Assembly: GCF_029167365.1 (NCBI RefSeq)
Contig: NZ_JARFNM010000001.1
Coordinates: forward strand, 1,046,001-1,110,000
From: Amygdalobacter nucleatus
GTDB taxonomy: Bacteria; Bacillota; Clostridia; Saccharofermentanales; Fastidiosipilaceae
Reading direction: 5' to 3'
Length of the DNA stretch: 64,000 nt
In this document: piece after piece, positions 43,749-53,749 of the stretch
How positions within the stretch are numbered: position 1 is the stretch's first letter
How the letters are laid out: each line of letters begins with the position of its first letter
Notes under the pieces: model-generated
The model's input: only the letters and a program-made list of their open reading frames with translations
The model's database searches: none
What the model was told of the DNA's origin: nothing
Translations under genes and position numbers: made by a program

Positions 43749-45230
43749 TTATTCTCCTTTCTTCGTATCAAGCGAAATTCTTGGGTCAACAATGGTCATC
43801 AAAACATCACCAAGCATAACAGAGAAAATTGACAACGAAGTAAATATAAATGTCAAGGTAATGATCATATTGTTATTAGCGGCTGTAATAGCATCTGGTA
43901 ACATCTTACCCATGCCAGGAATTGAGAAAACGCTCTCAGTGATAACAGCACCAGAAATAGCTAAGATAACTGAACTTGGCAAGCCATTGACGAATGGAAT
44001 AATCGCATTCTTCAAAATATGGTTACGGAAAATCTCCTTCTTTGACAAGCCCTTAGATTTAGCAAATTTGACATAATCAGAATTAGACTGATCGATCATA
44101 TAACGTCTCAACCACATCATGATACCTGGCGTCATCATCAAAGCCAAAATGACAATAGGCATGATATAAGATTTTATGTTACCAAAACCAAGTTGTGGGA
44201 ACAAATCAGGTAATCCTAACTTGTGGCCAAAAAATTTCATCAAGAAAATAAAGGCCAAGGACGGAATTGCAATCAGTAGGTTGATATAAACAATACCAAT
44301 CTTATCCTGTAACTTGCCTTTGTTGCGCGCCATGGAAATACCAGCAGGAATAGCAATCAAGTAAGCCAAAATCAGTGCCAAAACACCAAAAATGTATGAT
44401 GTTTCAATCATAGATGGTGAATCGTAGGCCAATCTGCAATCTGCATAGTTATCACTAAACTTAGCCTTGTCAAGCTCATCTAGAGTGTATTTGTAACGGC
44501 ATGTATCTTGCAAAATTGGGCTGCTCATCTCCTTGCCTGAAGGCAAAACTTGCTTGAATGGCTTGTTCTTGCCTTGACGTGTACTGATAACTTCTAATGT
44601 ATCAATACCAGAGAAGCTTGGATATGACTTACCAAAATTTAAACGAATAATATTTTGATGAATAAATGGGAATTGCTTGTTGAAGTATAACTGATACTTG
44701 TATTCACAACCAGAACAAATTAAACCCCAGTTGCCAGCATTACCACCCAAACTATAAGAACGTTTCAAGTCCTTGTTATTTGGATCATTAACTTTATATA
44801 TGTTGTCAACTACGATTAATTTACTTAAGTAACGCAAAATAAGTTCATAGGCGCGATATTCGCGGTATGCTACGACTTGTCCTTGCATAGAATCAGCATA
44901 GTCAAGTTCATGAATTGTATAACCTTCCTTTGCAAATTCTGCAATTACACGTTTAGACTCTTCACTACCAGCTTTTTTACATTCTTCGAAGTTCTTCGAT
45001 TTAATCGAACACATCTCAGCTTGTGTATACATAGTCTGATAACCTAGTTCTTTTAAGACATTCATCTTATAAAGATACAATTGGTTACCTGTCAACTTAG
45101 TAATAACCGTATCTTTAGCAAAGATGTTAGATCTAGGTATCAAGGTATAAACCATGGTAACAACAATTGCTACAACCACAAAAACTGCAACAATGGATTT
45201 GAGCAATCTTGTTAAAATATACTTCTTCAT
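43749..45230 (-). CDS. oppB: oligopeptide ABC transporter permease OppB with large external loop
   Basis: 493 residues; ordinary OppB is about 310. The first helix (MKKYILTRLLKSIVAVFVVV) is followed by an extra 200-residue extracytoplasmic region before the helices resume near ETSYIFGVLALILAYLIAI. This region has several Cys (CSGCEYK, CRYKY, CRLAY) that may form disulfides. The permease end contains GLPSSVILAISGAVITESVFSIPGMG. The loop may contact the binding protein. I choose ATG at 45230 after GGGAG; 15 codons upstream are probably not translated. Confidence 0.92.
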   Translation of the reverse strand: MKKYILTRLLKSIVAVFVVVAIVVTMVYTLIPRSNIFAKDTVITKLTGNQLYLYKMNVLKELGYQTMYTQAEMCSIKSKNFEECKKAGSEESKRVIAEFAKEGYTIHELDYADSMQGQVVAYREYRAYELILRYLSKLIVVDNIYKVNDPNNKDLKRSYSLGGNAGNWGLICSGCEYKYQLYFNKQFPFIHQNIIRLNFGKSYPSFSGIDTLEVISTRQGKNKPFKQVLPSGKEMSSPILQDTCRYKYTLDELDKAKFSDNYADCRLAYDSPSMIETSYIFGVLALILAYLIAIPAGISMARNKGKLQDKIGIVYINLLIAIPSLAFIFLMKFFGHKLGLPDLFPQLGFGNIKSYIMPIVILALMMTPGIMMWLRRYMIDQSNSDYVKFAKSKGLSKKEIFRNHILKNAIIPFVNGLPSSVILAISGAVITESVFSIPGMGKMLPDAITAANNNMIITLTFIFTSLSIFSVMLGDVLMTIVDPRISLDTKKGE

Positions 45231-45245
45231 AAATGCTCCCTTTGA

Positions 45246-45287
45246 TATAAAAGCAAGGGGCGAGTCATATGACACAACCCCTAGCTT
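45246..45287 (-). terminator. hairpin between oppA and oppB, probable attenuator or mRNA stabiliser
   Basis: Minus strand AAGCTAGGGG and CCCCTTGCTT arms (nine of ten pairs) with an inner TCATATGA, then TTTTAT. Such hairpins after the binding-protein gene usually make oppA more abundant than the permease genes. Confidence 0.6.
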
Positions 45288-45311
45288 CGTGCTGAATACT
45301 AATGATACTAC

Positions 45312-47276
45312 TTATTTGGCAGCTTCGCTACGCTCTTTAGACCATTCTTCAAATGCTTTCATATGTTCTTCAGCTGTAACTGGAGATTGTTGGAGCTTAG
45401 CACCCTTCCAGCTAACGTTAGAAATACCATATGGAGAGAATACTCGTTGATAAGGTACATATTTAGATACAACCAAACCACGAGTCTGTTGTGAGTTAGG
45501 TAAGTAGAATACCTTATCGATCAAGAATGCATCAGCCTTAGCATACGCCTCATAACGAGCATCTTTATCAGCTACGATCTTATCAGCCTCTTCAATCAAC
45601 TTAGTATACTCAAGCATACCAACTTGCTTCTTGATTTCCATGTCCTTATCTCCCTCACCAAGGCCCATGTTCTTCAAGTAATTGCCTGTCTTAGCACTGT
45701 ATGTATCGCAGAATGACTTAGGATCAGCATAGTCAGGACCCCAACCGGAGAATGTAGAAATATCATAATCTGCTTCCTCTGGTGTACCCAATTGGAATGC
45801 AACGTTGGACAAGGTATCTCTATCCATTAACACAGGTTCAACAATGATCTGACCATCAGTGTTTTCCTTAACAGATTGAGCAATTGAGTTAGCCTTATTG
45901 ACTAAGTCCTTACGTGTATCAGCTACTGGAATATCCAAGTGGATTGGGAAGACAATACCGTCTTTCTTAGCAGCTTCAATATACTTCAAAGCCTCTTCCT
46001 TGCTCAACCATGGATACTGACCATCAGCCAAATTAACGTGCTTACCAGTTAATTTTTCGTATGCTTGTTCAACCAACTCGAAGTATGTACCGTTCTTACT
46101 TGTACCTGCTTCTGGGAAGTTGTTGATGTTACGGATCTGAGCCTTAGCAACAACCTCAGGTGCGTTACTACCTAACCATGCGACTGCATCAAATGCTGCA
46201 CGGTAAGCTTTACGGAAGTTCTCATTCAAAACAGCCTTACGTGTGTTCTCACGCAATGTCTTGTCTTGAGCATAGTTAGTATGTTCGAACTTCTTACGGT
46301 TCATGTTAAAGATTGTACCAAAGCAACTAGCGTTAGGATCTGACAAGTAAGCGTACTTCTTATACTTCTCTAGATAAACATCATAGTCTTTCCAAGAAGC
46401 TATCAAATTAGCTTGCGGATAGATACCAGACTCAAAACCTCTGACACCTTCATATTGGTCAGAACCATCAGTATAAACATATTTAATAGTCTTTAATGAA
46501 ACGTTGTCCTTATCCCAATAGTTTTCATTCTTTACAAGTTCAATTTCTGACTTAGCCTGATGTTTAGATAAAAGATATGGTCCACAGTACAAAATTGAAT
46601 CAACAGCGGATGTACCGAAGTCGCACTTCTTAGGATCTGGGCTACCCAACTTACAACCTTCACCCTTTGACTCCAAGAATTCTTTTTGAATAGGAGCAAA
46701 AATTAAATATGATGTCATTGTGTCGAAGTATGGAGTTGGCTTCTCTAATTCATAAACAACTGTATGCTCATCTGCTGTCTTAATACCAACCTTTGCCCAA
46801 TCTTCGTCTGTTAATTTGCTGTTGCAATACTCTTCATAGCCCTTAATTAAGCCTTTGAGTAACCAGCTCATGTTAGACTTGAAATCAGCACTGTGACGTA
46901 AGCTTGTGACAAAGTCAGCTGATGTTAATTCCTTAGGATACTCTTCACCTGTATTTGTGTACCACTTAACACCTTCACGAAGTTTAAATGTCCAAACGGT
47001 CTTATCATCATTGGATGACCATTCCTTAGCTAAAGATGGAACCAATTTACCAATTCGATCGTTCTCCAATAAGGTATTGATACAGTTACCTGCAAATGTT
47101 GCATCTGAGTTCTTGTCACTTACCACATAGTCAAGCTTCTGCAATTCAAAGTCTTGAGAAACGACCAATGAATCTGTCTTGAAGTTGCTGTTTGTAGCTC
47201 CCTTATCGCCACTGCCTGTTGAGCAAGCTGTCAAAGTCAATGTGACGACCATGAGTGATGCTAATAGTTTCTTCAT
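45312..47276 (-). CDS. oppA: oligopeptide-binding lipoprotein OppA
   Basis: 654 residues. Extracytoplasmic solute-binding protein of family 5. The lipoprotein signal MKKLLASLMVVTLTLTAC ends in the lipobox LTAC, so the mature protein is lipid-anchored at Cys18. Typical SBP_bac_5 segments are VWTFKLREGVKWYTNTGE and FSGWGPDYADPKSFCDTY. I choose the ATG at 47276, seven nt after AAGGAGG; the open frame runs 22 codons further upstream. First gene of oppABCDF. Confidence 0.95.
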   Translation of the reverse strand: MKKLLASLMVVTLTLTACSTGSGDKGATNSNFKTDSLVVSQDFELQKLDYVVSDKNSDATFAGNCINTLLENDRIGKLVPSLAKEWSSNDDKTVWTFKLREGVKWYTNTGEEYPKELTSADFVTSLRHSADFKSNMSWLLKGLIKGYEEYCNSKLTDEDWAKVGIKTADEHTVVYELEKPTPYFDTMTSYLIFAPIQKEFLESKGEGCKLGSPDPKKCDFGTSAVDSILYCGPYLLSKHQAKSEIELVKNENYWDKDNVSLKTIKYVYTDGSDQYEGVRGFESGIYPQANLIASWKDYDVYLEKYKKYAYLSDPNASCFGTIFNMNRKKFEHTNYAQDKTLRENTRKAVLNENFRKAYRAAFDAVAWLGSNAPEVVAKAQIRNINNFPEAGTSKNGTYFELVEQAYEKLTGKHVNLADGQYPWLSKEEALKYIEAAKKDGIVFPIHLDIPVADTRKDLVNKANSIAQSVKENTDGQIIVEPVLMDRDTLSNVAFQLGTPEEADYDISTFSGWGPDYADPKSFCDTYSAKTGNYLKNMGLGEGDKDMEIKKQVGMLEYTKLIEEADKIVADKDARYEAYAKADAFLIDKVFYLPNSQQTRGLVVSKYVPYQRVFSPYGISNVSWKGAKLQQSPVTAEEHMKAFEEWSKERSEAAK

Positions 47277-47478
47277 AGTTACCTCCTTATTTCGTTTCAA
47301 AATAATTGTAGAAATTTTAATAAATTCAAAACTTTCTTGCAAGCATTAAACGAATTTTCAAAGATAAATTAGACAAAAGTTACTAAACGGTGTAACAAAA
47401 TAGCTAATAGCTTAGGCAAATTGTTGAGATCAGCATATATTGATGTGCGCTTGCCTTAACAAATAAAGCCTGTTGGCA

Positions 47479-48033
47479 CTACTTTGTTTCGGCTGTTTTT
47501 GAGCTAGCTGGCTCATTTTTAGTAGCTTCCGTCTTGGTGGATTCAGTTTTAGCAGTTTTAGTTTCAGAAGTTTTTTCGACTAAAGTAATTGTTTTTAATT
47601 GCTCCGTCAATTCTTCTGTATTGTAACTACCATGCTTTTTGACATAGTCATAGTCCAAAGGAATGTTGTTGACCTCACCTTTACCACAATAAAGCAAACT
47701 TGGAACATACTCTAACTTGTTATCGTCAAAGAATTTATCCATCTCATCATTTGTCTTAATAACATTTAAATAGTAAAATTTTAGATTTAGTTTATCTTTC
47801 ATGTTCAAAAGTTCGGGCACCAATTTGACACAATAAGGGCAATTTTCACGGCCAACATAGACTAAAATCTGCTCTTCACCCTTAATTTTTGTTTTTAGGC
47901 TGTTTAAATCAAGTGCTTCAAATTGCTTCACTTGTTCCCGATAATTCGCCACCTCTGGCTCCACTTTTTGACATGCGACCAATAAGCTAGCTGTTAAAAT
48001 AACTGAACTAATCAAACTTAATACTCTGCGCAT
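47479..48033 (-). CDS. thioredoxin-like lipoprotein
   Basis: 184 residues. The signal peptide ends in the lipobox LVAC, so the protein is anchored outside the membrane. A thioredoxin-fold domain has the redox motif CPYC in VYVGRENCPYCVKLVPEL, resembling the PedC/BrcD-type thiol proteins. The last 35 residues are a Thr/Lys/Glu/Ser-rich tail, probably disordered. GGAGGAAAAAG precedes the ATG. It lies last in a run with ccdA and a TlpA-like gene, pointing to a shared extracytoplasmic thiol-redox role. Confidence 0.82.
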   Translation of the reverse strand: MRRVLSLISSVILTASLLVACQKVEPEVANYREQVKQFEALDLNSLKTKIKGEEQILVYVGRENCPYCVKLVPELLNMKDKLNLKFYYLNVIKTNDEMDKFFDDNKLEYVPSLLYCGKGEVNNIPLDYDYVKKHGSYNTEELTEQLKTITLVEKTSETKTAKTESTKTEATKNEPASSKTAETK

Positions 48034-48113
48034 ACTTTTTCCTCCAAAAAAACATTTAAGTTTATATTTTAGCCACACAAAGCATTTTTGACTAGTAGTT
48101 ATAAATTATGTAG

Positions 48114-49766
48114 TTATAAATTAATTTCAGCATCTGAACAAATCATCTCACAAGCAGCTGGCTTTTTTGGTAAGCCTGGCATAGTTAGAACCTTGCCACA
48201 ATGTGCCACGATGAAATTAGCGCCCCGATAGGCAGAAAAGCTCGTCACATGTAAAGTAAAATCAGTCGGTGCATTTAGCAAATTCGCCTGATCAGTAAAT
48301 GAACTTGGCGTCTTGGCAATACATAGAGACATGGACTCCCAGCCTTGTTGCCTGATAAGTGCCAAATCAGCTTCAGCTTCTTCACTCAAGCTAACATCTT
48401 TTGCACCATAAATCTGTTTAGCAATGCAAGTTAGTTTGGTCATAAGATCAGCATTTTCAGAAAATAATTGTTTCGCATTAGCTACGTTAGCTTCGCTTAC
48501 AATTTTCTGAATAACCTTATGCGCTAGGTCATCTGCTCCTTCACTATCTTGACTAAAAACATCAGCGACTGCCAATGTCAGTCCCTGCTCATTTAACTTA
48601 GCTTTTAAAAAGTTAATCTCTGTCTCTGTATCATTCGCAAACTTATTTAAGCAAACAACAAATGGAACTTGAAAATTCTGAATAATTTGCATATGTCTTT
48701 TTAAATTAGCTAAACCAGTTTCAAGCGCGTATAAATTTTCTTTAGTTGTATCTTTTAATGCTAAGCCTGCTTGATATTTCAAAGCACGTAAACTAGTTAC
48801 TAAAACAACACAATCAACTTTCAGCTGTCTAGGACCAGCTAACAAGTCAAAATACTTCTCCAAGCCCAAATCGGCGCCAAAACCAGCTTCTGTTACGACA
48901 TAATCAGCCAAAGAACAGGCTAATTTAGTAGAAACAAAAGAATTGGTGCCATTAGCAATATTGGCAAAGGCCCCACCATGGACAATGGCAGGATTATGCT
49001 TTGCTGTCTGCACAAGATTAGGATTAAAAGCATCTTTCAAAATCAAAAGCAAGGCATCTGTAATCTTTAGGCTACGTAAATATACAGGTTCAGAATTAAA
49101 ATTAAAGGCCAATAAAATGTTATCCAAGCGCTGCCGTAAATCCTTAAAATCACTAGCTAAGCCAAAAATCGCCATCAATTCACTAGCTGCAGTGATATTA
49201 AACTGGCCACTGACATTATATGTCTGCTGATTTTCAACTGATTTAGGTTGCTTAATTAGATAATTGAAATTTCTTAAAGAGCGTTCGTTCAGATCAAGGG
49301 CGCGTTTAAACACGATCTTAGCTGGATCAATCTGTAATTCATTACCCCAATAAATGTGATTGTCCAAACAAGCTGCAATCAAATTGTTCGCCTGAGTAAT
49401 TGCGGCAAAATCGCCAGTGAAATGCAAATTAATTTCATCCTCTGGCACAATTTTGGCTTGACCGCCACCGCAAGCTCCACCTTTCAGACCAAAAGTTGGC
49501 CCCATTGATGGTTCCCGTAAAGCGGCACAAACAGACTTACCTAACTTAGCCATGGCATCGGCTAAGCCAATAGCCATTGTAGTTTTGCCCTCACCTAACG
49601 GGGTTGGGGAAGTAGCTGTGACTAAAATCAACTTGCCTTTAGGATTTTTACGCATAAGAGAAAGTGGCAATTTAGCTTTGTATGGTCCATAAGCATATAC
49701 GTTTTCACTCGTTAAACCCAATTTAGCTGCAACCTTTGTAATTGGTTCTAATTTGCAATCTGACAT
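48114..49766 (-). CDS. fhs: formate--tetrahydrofolate ligase
   Basis: 550 residues, normal length. It joins formate to tetrahydrofolate using ATP, feeding one-carbon metabolism. TATSPTPLGEGKTT holds the P-loop, and GLKGGACGGGQAKIVPEDEINLHFTGD and FNITAASELMAI (about 65-200) are family signatures. AGGAGG precedes the ATG. It is unusual only in its neighbours, being in a run with dtd and redox genes. Confidence 0.97.
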   Translation of the reverse strand: MSDCKLEPITKVAAKLGLTSENVYAYGPYKAKLPLSLMRKNPKGKLILVTATSPTPLGEGKTTMAIGLADAMAKLGKSVCAALREPSMGPTFGLKGGACGGGQAKIVPEDEINLHFTGDFAAITQANNLIAACLDNHIYWGNELQIDPAKIVFKRALDLNERSLRNFNYLIKQPKSVENQQTYNVSGQFNITAASELMAIFGLASDFKDLRQRLDNILLAFNFNSEPVYLRSLKITDALLLILKDAFNPNLVQTAKHNPAIVHGGAFANIANGTNSFVSTKLACSLADYVVTEAGFGADLGLEKYFDLLAGPRQLKVDCVVLVTSLRALKYQAGLALKDTTKENLYALETGLANLKRHMQIIQNFQVPFVVCLNKFANDTETEINFLKAKLNEQGLTLAVADVFSQDSEGADDLAHKVIQKIVSEANVANAKQLFSENADLMTKLTCIAKQIYGAKDVSLSEEAEADLALIRQQGWESMSLCIAKTPSSFTDQANLLNAPTDFTLHVTSFSAYRGANFIVAHCGKVLTMPGLPKKPAACEMICSDAEINL

Positions 49767-49796
49767 CTGACACCTCCTATAAGTTCAAGTGATTAA

Positions 49797-50252
49797 TTAT
49801 TGTAAATGTAAATTTTCGCTATCAAGATAAATGGTAAAAGGTCCGTCATTCTGTAAGCTAACCAACATATCTGCGCCGAACTCACCATGGCCGACATTCT
49901 TAACATCAGCTTGGGCTAACTCAAGCATTTTAAGATAAATCTGTTTTGCATGATCTGGTTTACCTGCTTCAACAAAGCTGGGGCGATTGCCTTTTTGGCA
50001 ATTAGCATACATGGTAAATTGTGAAACGATTAAAACGCTGCCACCAATATCACTCAAGCTTAAATTCGTCTTATGATTTTCATCCTCGAAAATACGCAAA
50101 TTTTTAATCTTTTGCCAAAATTTAGCCGTCAGCTCTTCAGTATCCTGATCACAGACGCCGAGAAAAATAAGTAAACCTTGCTGAATTTCAGAAATTTTTT
50201 CGCCGCCAATTTCTACTTTGGCTTGTTTAACTCTTTGAATTAATGCACGCAT
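49797..50252 (-). CDS. dtd: D-aminoacyl-tRNA deacylase
   Basis: 151 residues. Dtd removes D-amino acids wrongly attached to tRNAs. The two signature motifs are present: SQFTMY in the middle and NDGPFTIYL near the end, which form the cross-subunit active site of the dimer. AGAGG precedes the ATG. Confidence 0.96.
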   Translation of the reverse strand: MRALIQRVKQAKVEIGGEKISEIQQGLLIFLGVCDQDTEELTAKFWQKIKNLRIFEDENHKTNLSLSDIGGSVLIVSQFTMYANCQKGNRPSFVEAGKPDHAKQIYLKMLELAQADVKNVGHGEFGADMLVSLQNDGPFTIYLDSENLHLQ

Positions 50253-50273
50253 CTAAATTAACCTCTTATATTT

Positions 50274-51023
50274 CTAAGCAATAAGATTTTTTAACCAACT
50301 TGTATAATGGCCAATACCACCACTTAACATCAAAATTCCAACTATAATCATCAAACAAGCAGCAATTTTCTGGAAAGTCCGCCCATGGACTTTGAAAAAG
50401 TTGATACTACCTTGAAGATAATTGGCAGCTAAGCCAACTATTACAAACGGAATTGCTAAGCCTAAACTATACATAAGTAATAGTGCAGCACCCTGCCAAA
50501 CTGTCTCGCTATTTGCTGCCAAAAGCAATGCATAGCTCAGATTAGGCGATATACAAGGTGAGCTTGTCAAGCTAAAAGCAATACCGATCAAACAAGCAGA
50601 CCAAAAATGGACTTTTTCAGGCTCTTTTACGGCCTTTTCATATAACTTGTCGGCTAAGGCAGCATCTTTTTTCCAGCCAATAGCTACTAGCAAATGATCA
50701 AAACGTAATTTTAATTTACTTTGGGCAATTTTTTCGTAAGCAAAGTAATAAATGCCAAGCATAATCACCAAAATACCTGTAATCTGCGTAAACAAGCGCC
50801 GATTCAACATAATGATTCTAGCCAAGCTGCTAGCTGTCATACCTAAAGCAACAAAGACTAAGCTAAGGCCACAGACAAAGCCGAGCAAGTTAAATACTCT
50901 TGTCTTAAATTTTTGCTTTTCATTCGCCGCTAAATAAATCAAGTACACAGGCACCATCGGCAATACGCACGGTGAAACAAAGCTGATCAAGCCTTGGACA
51001 AAGAGCAAAAAATAAATACTCAC
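50274..51023 (-). CDS. ccdA: CcdA-type thiol-disulfide transporter
   Basis: 249 residues with six or seven hydrophobic helices. CcdA moves reducing equivalents across the membrane to extracytoplasmic thioredoxin-like proteins. The two redox cysteines lie in FVSPCVLPMVP (helix 1) and TSSPCISPNLS (helix 4). The start is GTG immediately after the TlpA-like stop codon (TAAGTG), so the two are coupled. A cytoplasmic loop of about 40 residues is longer than in most CcdA. Confidence 0.9.
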   Translation of the reverse strand: MSIYFLLFVQGLISFVSPCVLPMVPVYLIYLAANEKQKFKTRVFNLLGFVCGLSLVFVALGMTASSLARIIMLNRRLFTQITGILVIMLGIYYFAYEKIAQSKLKLRFDHLLVAIGWKKDAALADKLYEKAVKEPEKVHFWSACLIGIAFSLTSSPCISPNLSYALLLAANSETVWQGAALLLMYSLGLAIPFVIVGLAANYLQGSINFFKVHGRTFQKIAACLMIIVGILMLSGGIGHYTSWLKNLIA

Positions 51024-51650
51024 TTAAGCCTCCGCTACTTGCTTTATGAAATTACGTAGTTGCTCTTCAGTTGCACCAAAGAAATATTGTGTACTTTTAT
51101 CACCAACTACTAATTTGGTCAGATTGCCTTCTTGGTTCAAGACTAAATTGAATGGGAAACCAGGAATACCTAATTCACTAGCATCATCTTGGCTTATAAA
51201 AGCGATAGGCAAATCAATTGCATTTTCTTTGAGGTAATTTGTCGCCATCTCAACTGTTGAATTTGAGTTTGTAACATTAACCAGCAAAATTTGGAATTTA
51301 TCATTTTGCTTGTAGTCAGCAGCAATCTTATTTAGGCTAGCTAACTCATCTTTACAATATTGACACCAAGTTGTCCAGAACGTAACAAGTACAGATTTGC
51401 CGCTCAATGTACCTTTGTCAAATTCAGCTCCCTTAGCATCTTTAAGCTTTAAGGCATCGATTAATTTAATTCTAGCCTTACTTGCCTCAGTTCCTGTTTC
51501 ACTAGCTACGGACTCATTGGTTTCTGTTTGCGCCTTGTCTGTGCTAGAGGCCAAAGTTTGAATATCTTTAGATTTTGCACTGCAAGCGCTTGTCAATAGC
51601 AACGCTGCCGTAAGAATATATGTTAAACTTCTTTTGCTAAATTTATGCAT
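51024..51650 (-). CDS. TlpA/ResA-like thioredoxin lipoprotein
   Basis: 208 residues. Signal peptide with lipobox TSAC, then a Ser/Thr/Glu-rich linker and a thioredoxin domain with the motif WCQYC in TFWTTWCQYCKDEL. A cis-Pro is present in GIPGFPFNLVL. It is probably kept reduced by the adjacent CcdA and reduces extracytoplasmic disulfides. Substrate proteins are not apparent; no cytochrome c genes are present. AGGAAG precedes the ATG. Confidence 0.88.
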   Translation of the reverse strand: MHKFSKRSLTYILTAALLLTSACSAKSKDIQTLASSTDKAQTETNESVASETGTEASKARIKLIDALKLKDAKGAEFDKGTLSGKSVLVTFWTTWCQYCKDELASLNKIAADYKQNDKFQILLVNVTNSNSTVEMATNYLKENAIDLPIAFISQDDASELGIPGFPFNLVLNQEGNLTKLVVGDKSTQYFFGATEEQLRNFIKQVAEA

Positions 51651-51691
51651 ATTAAACTTCCTTTTCTGAGTTCTATATAATTTCCTCTACA

Positions 51692-53719
51692 TTATGCTTC
51701 AGCTTTTGCTAGTCTTTTTAATAAAGTTCTGGCAAATAAGCGAGCATAGGCTTTTTGGCCTTTTTCGTTAGGATGGATACCATCCCATAATAAGGCCTGA
51801 TTATTCTTAGCATAAGTGTGCCAATCAACAATTTCCAAATTAGTAAAATCTTTCGCTAAATCATACCAGATAGCATTATTAGCCGTTTCCCACTCTTTAC
51901 CAACAAAAATTGTGTAAGCAAAGACAGGACGGTCACCTGCTATTTTCAGTAAGCTCTCAGCTTGTTGCTTATTGAAATAGCCATTTTGGCCAACTGCTAA
52001 CAAGATGACATCTCCTAGACGCTGCTGATTTTTTAGTTGCTCTAAATCATTGATTGCTTTATCAATCTGCGCTGATTCCTTGGCTCGATAGTGGAAATTA
52101 GGCAATAGATAACTTAAGGCTCTAGAACAACCTAACAAAACTGAATCGCCGACAGCTGTCACTTTAATTTTGCCAAGCTTATCTAATTCAGCTTTGCTTA
52201 AATCGTCTTTGGTCATCTCAAGCATTGTCTGTAAATCATAAGGACCTTTGACCTGCTCCAATGCTAACTCCGTTTGCTCAGGCTGCGTAGAACTTACTTT
52301 TTCGCTAGCATTAACTGACTCTTTAGTTTCGGCATTAGCTTGCTTATCATTAGCAGCCTGCTCAGTTTCAGCTTGTAAAGCCGCTTGCTGAATCTGGGCT
52401 TTGTATTTGGCATTAGCTTGTTTAGAAACAGGTTTCGAATTAACTAAAGCTGGCACAATTGAAAGCGTAAAAACTAAAACAACAAATAAGTTAGCCAAGC
52501 TAGCTAAACTAATTTGCCCTAATTTAACTTCTTGCAATAAGTGCTTGAAATTCAGCTGTTTGACGAAGCGATAAGCTAATTCAGCCAAAATCAAGGTCAA
52601 AACAATATTGAGTAATAAGCTAGTTGTGCGATCCAAGCCCAAACTTGTGCTCTTCTCTCTAAGCATGATCATAACGGCATATTGCCAAAGATAATAAGCA
52701 TAGGCACGTTTAGCAATGACTGAAAAAACTTTCAAGTCAAATAATTGATTGCAGAAAGTCTTAGGTACAACCACACAATGCACCAATAATGTACAGAGGA
52801 CTGCGTGCAAAAGTAGGCCACCTCTATAGGTGAAATTGCTGTTAGCAGGTAAAAGCATCCAAATTGCTATAATCAAACAAAGTAAAGGCAAAGCAACTAA
52901 ATCATAGAAATAGATGCGTTTAGAGTCTAACTCCTGATTAGAATTATGCATCGACTTGTCTAAAGATTTAGCCCGTGCGCTTGGTACAATAACTGCCAAA
53001 AGCGCACCCAAGCAATAAGCGTAAGCACGCGTCAAAGTTCCATAATAAACATTGGTCGGGTCAGTATTGGCCTTATATAAAAGCGCCATACTTAAGCTAG
53101 ATACAATAATTAAAATGAGTAAAAGTAAGCTAAGCTCTTGTCTAAGCTTAGAACGTAACTTATTTTGCTTAGCTAAGAACTTAAATAAAGCTGGCCAAAT
53201 AAGTGTAAATTGCCCCAAAATAGCGATATACCACAAGTGTTTGAAGGCAGAAGGACTAACAGCTTCTGCAAAATAAGAATCGCCTAAATATATTTGCCAA
53301 AAATTATTGCCAAATGCTAAGCTGCTCAGATAATTGGGCAACATATTCTGCATCAATTTGGGAATAAACAAAAAAGCTAGCAACAAAACAAACGTGCAGA
53401 GTGCAAACAATGGCGACCAAAGTTTCAAAAAGCGCCGCTTATACAAGTTAGCTAAATCGATCTGCTGCCAATTTGAAAGTAATTTGTTAGTAGTTAAGTA
53501 AGCAGAAATAATGAAAAACAGATCAACTGCTAGATAGCCGCCGACAAACACATCAGGCCGCAAATGGTAAGCGCACACAGCTAACAAGGCTAAAACTCGT
53601 AAAGCAGCTAAGCCCCCTATATACTGTTGGCTTAAATTCAGCTGCGTAACTGGTTTTTGGGGTGCAAGTTGCTGATCAGATAGCAACTTATGGTTCTGAA
53701 CACGCTGTATATCTACCAT
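51692..53719 (-). CDS. OatA-like acyltransferase with C-terminal SGNH domain
   Basis: 675 residues. An N-terminal acyltransferase-3 domain of about ten helices begins LAALRVLALLAVCAYHL and includes GGYLAVDLFFIISAYL. A polar Ala/Glu/Gln linker (about 440-510) leads to an extracellular SGNH hydrolase-like domain with TAVGDSVLLG, AVGQNGYF and the catalytic pair in DGIHPNEKG. This arrangement matches OatA, which O-acetylates peptidoglycan MurNAc and confers lysozyme resistance. Other AT3-SGNH proteins modify other glycans, so the substrate is inferred. GTAAGGA precedes the ATG. Confidence 0.87.
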   Translation of the reverse strand: MVDIQRVQNHKLLSDQQLAPQKPVTQLNLSQQYIGGLAALRVLALLAVCAYHLRPDVFVGGYLAVDLFFIISAYLTTNKLLSNWQQIDLANLYKRRFLKLWSPLFALCTFVLLLAFLFIPKLMQNMLPNYLSSLAFGNNFWQIYLGDSYFAEAVSPSAFKHLWYIAILGQFTLIWPALFKFLAKQNKLRSKLRQELSLLLLILIIVSSLSMALLYKANTDPTNVYYGTLTRAYAYCLGALLAVIVPSARAKSLDKSMHNSNQELDSKRIYFYDLVALPLLCLIIAIWMLLPANSNFTYRGGLLLHAVLCTLLVHCVVVPKTFCNQLFDLKVFSVIAKRAYAYYLWQYAVMIMLREKSTSLGLDRTTSLLLNIVLTLILAELAYRFVKQLNFKHLLQEVKLGQISLASLANLFVVLVFTLSIVPALVNSKPVSKQANAKYKAQIQQAALQAETEQAANDKQANAETKESVNASEKVSSTQPEQTELALEQVKGPYDLQTMLEMTKDDLSKAELDKLGKIKVTAVGDSVLLGCSRALSYLLPNFHYRAKESAQIDKAINDLEQLKNQQRLGDVILLAVGQNGYFNKQQAESLLKIAGDRPVFAYTIFVGKEWETANNAIWYDLAKDFTNLEIVDWHTYAKNNQALLWDGIHPNEKGQKAYARLFARTLLKRLAKAEA

Positions 53720-53749
53720 GCTTTATCCTTACACAAATAAGACTATGTA

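Noticed and set aside
46000-48110. TTTATAACTA repeated twice upstream of the thioredoxin-like lipoprotein gene
   Set aside because: Ten AT-rich bases in an AT-rich gap; not enough to call a regulatory site.
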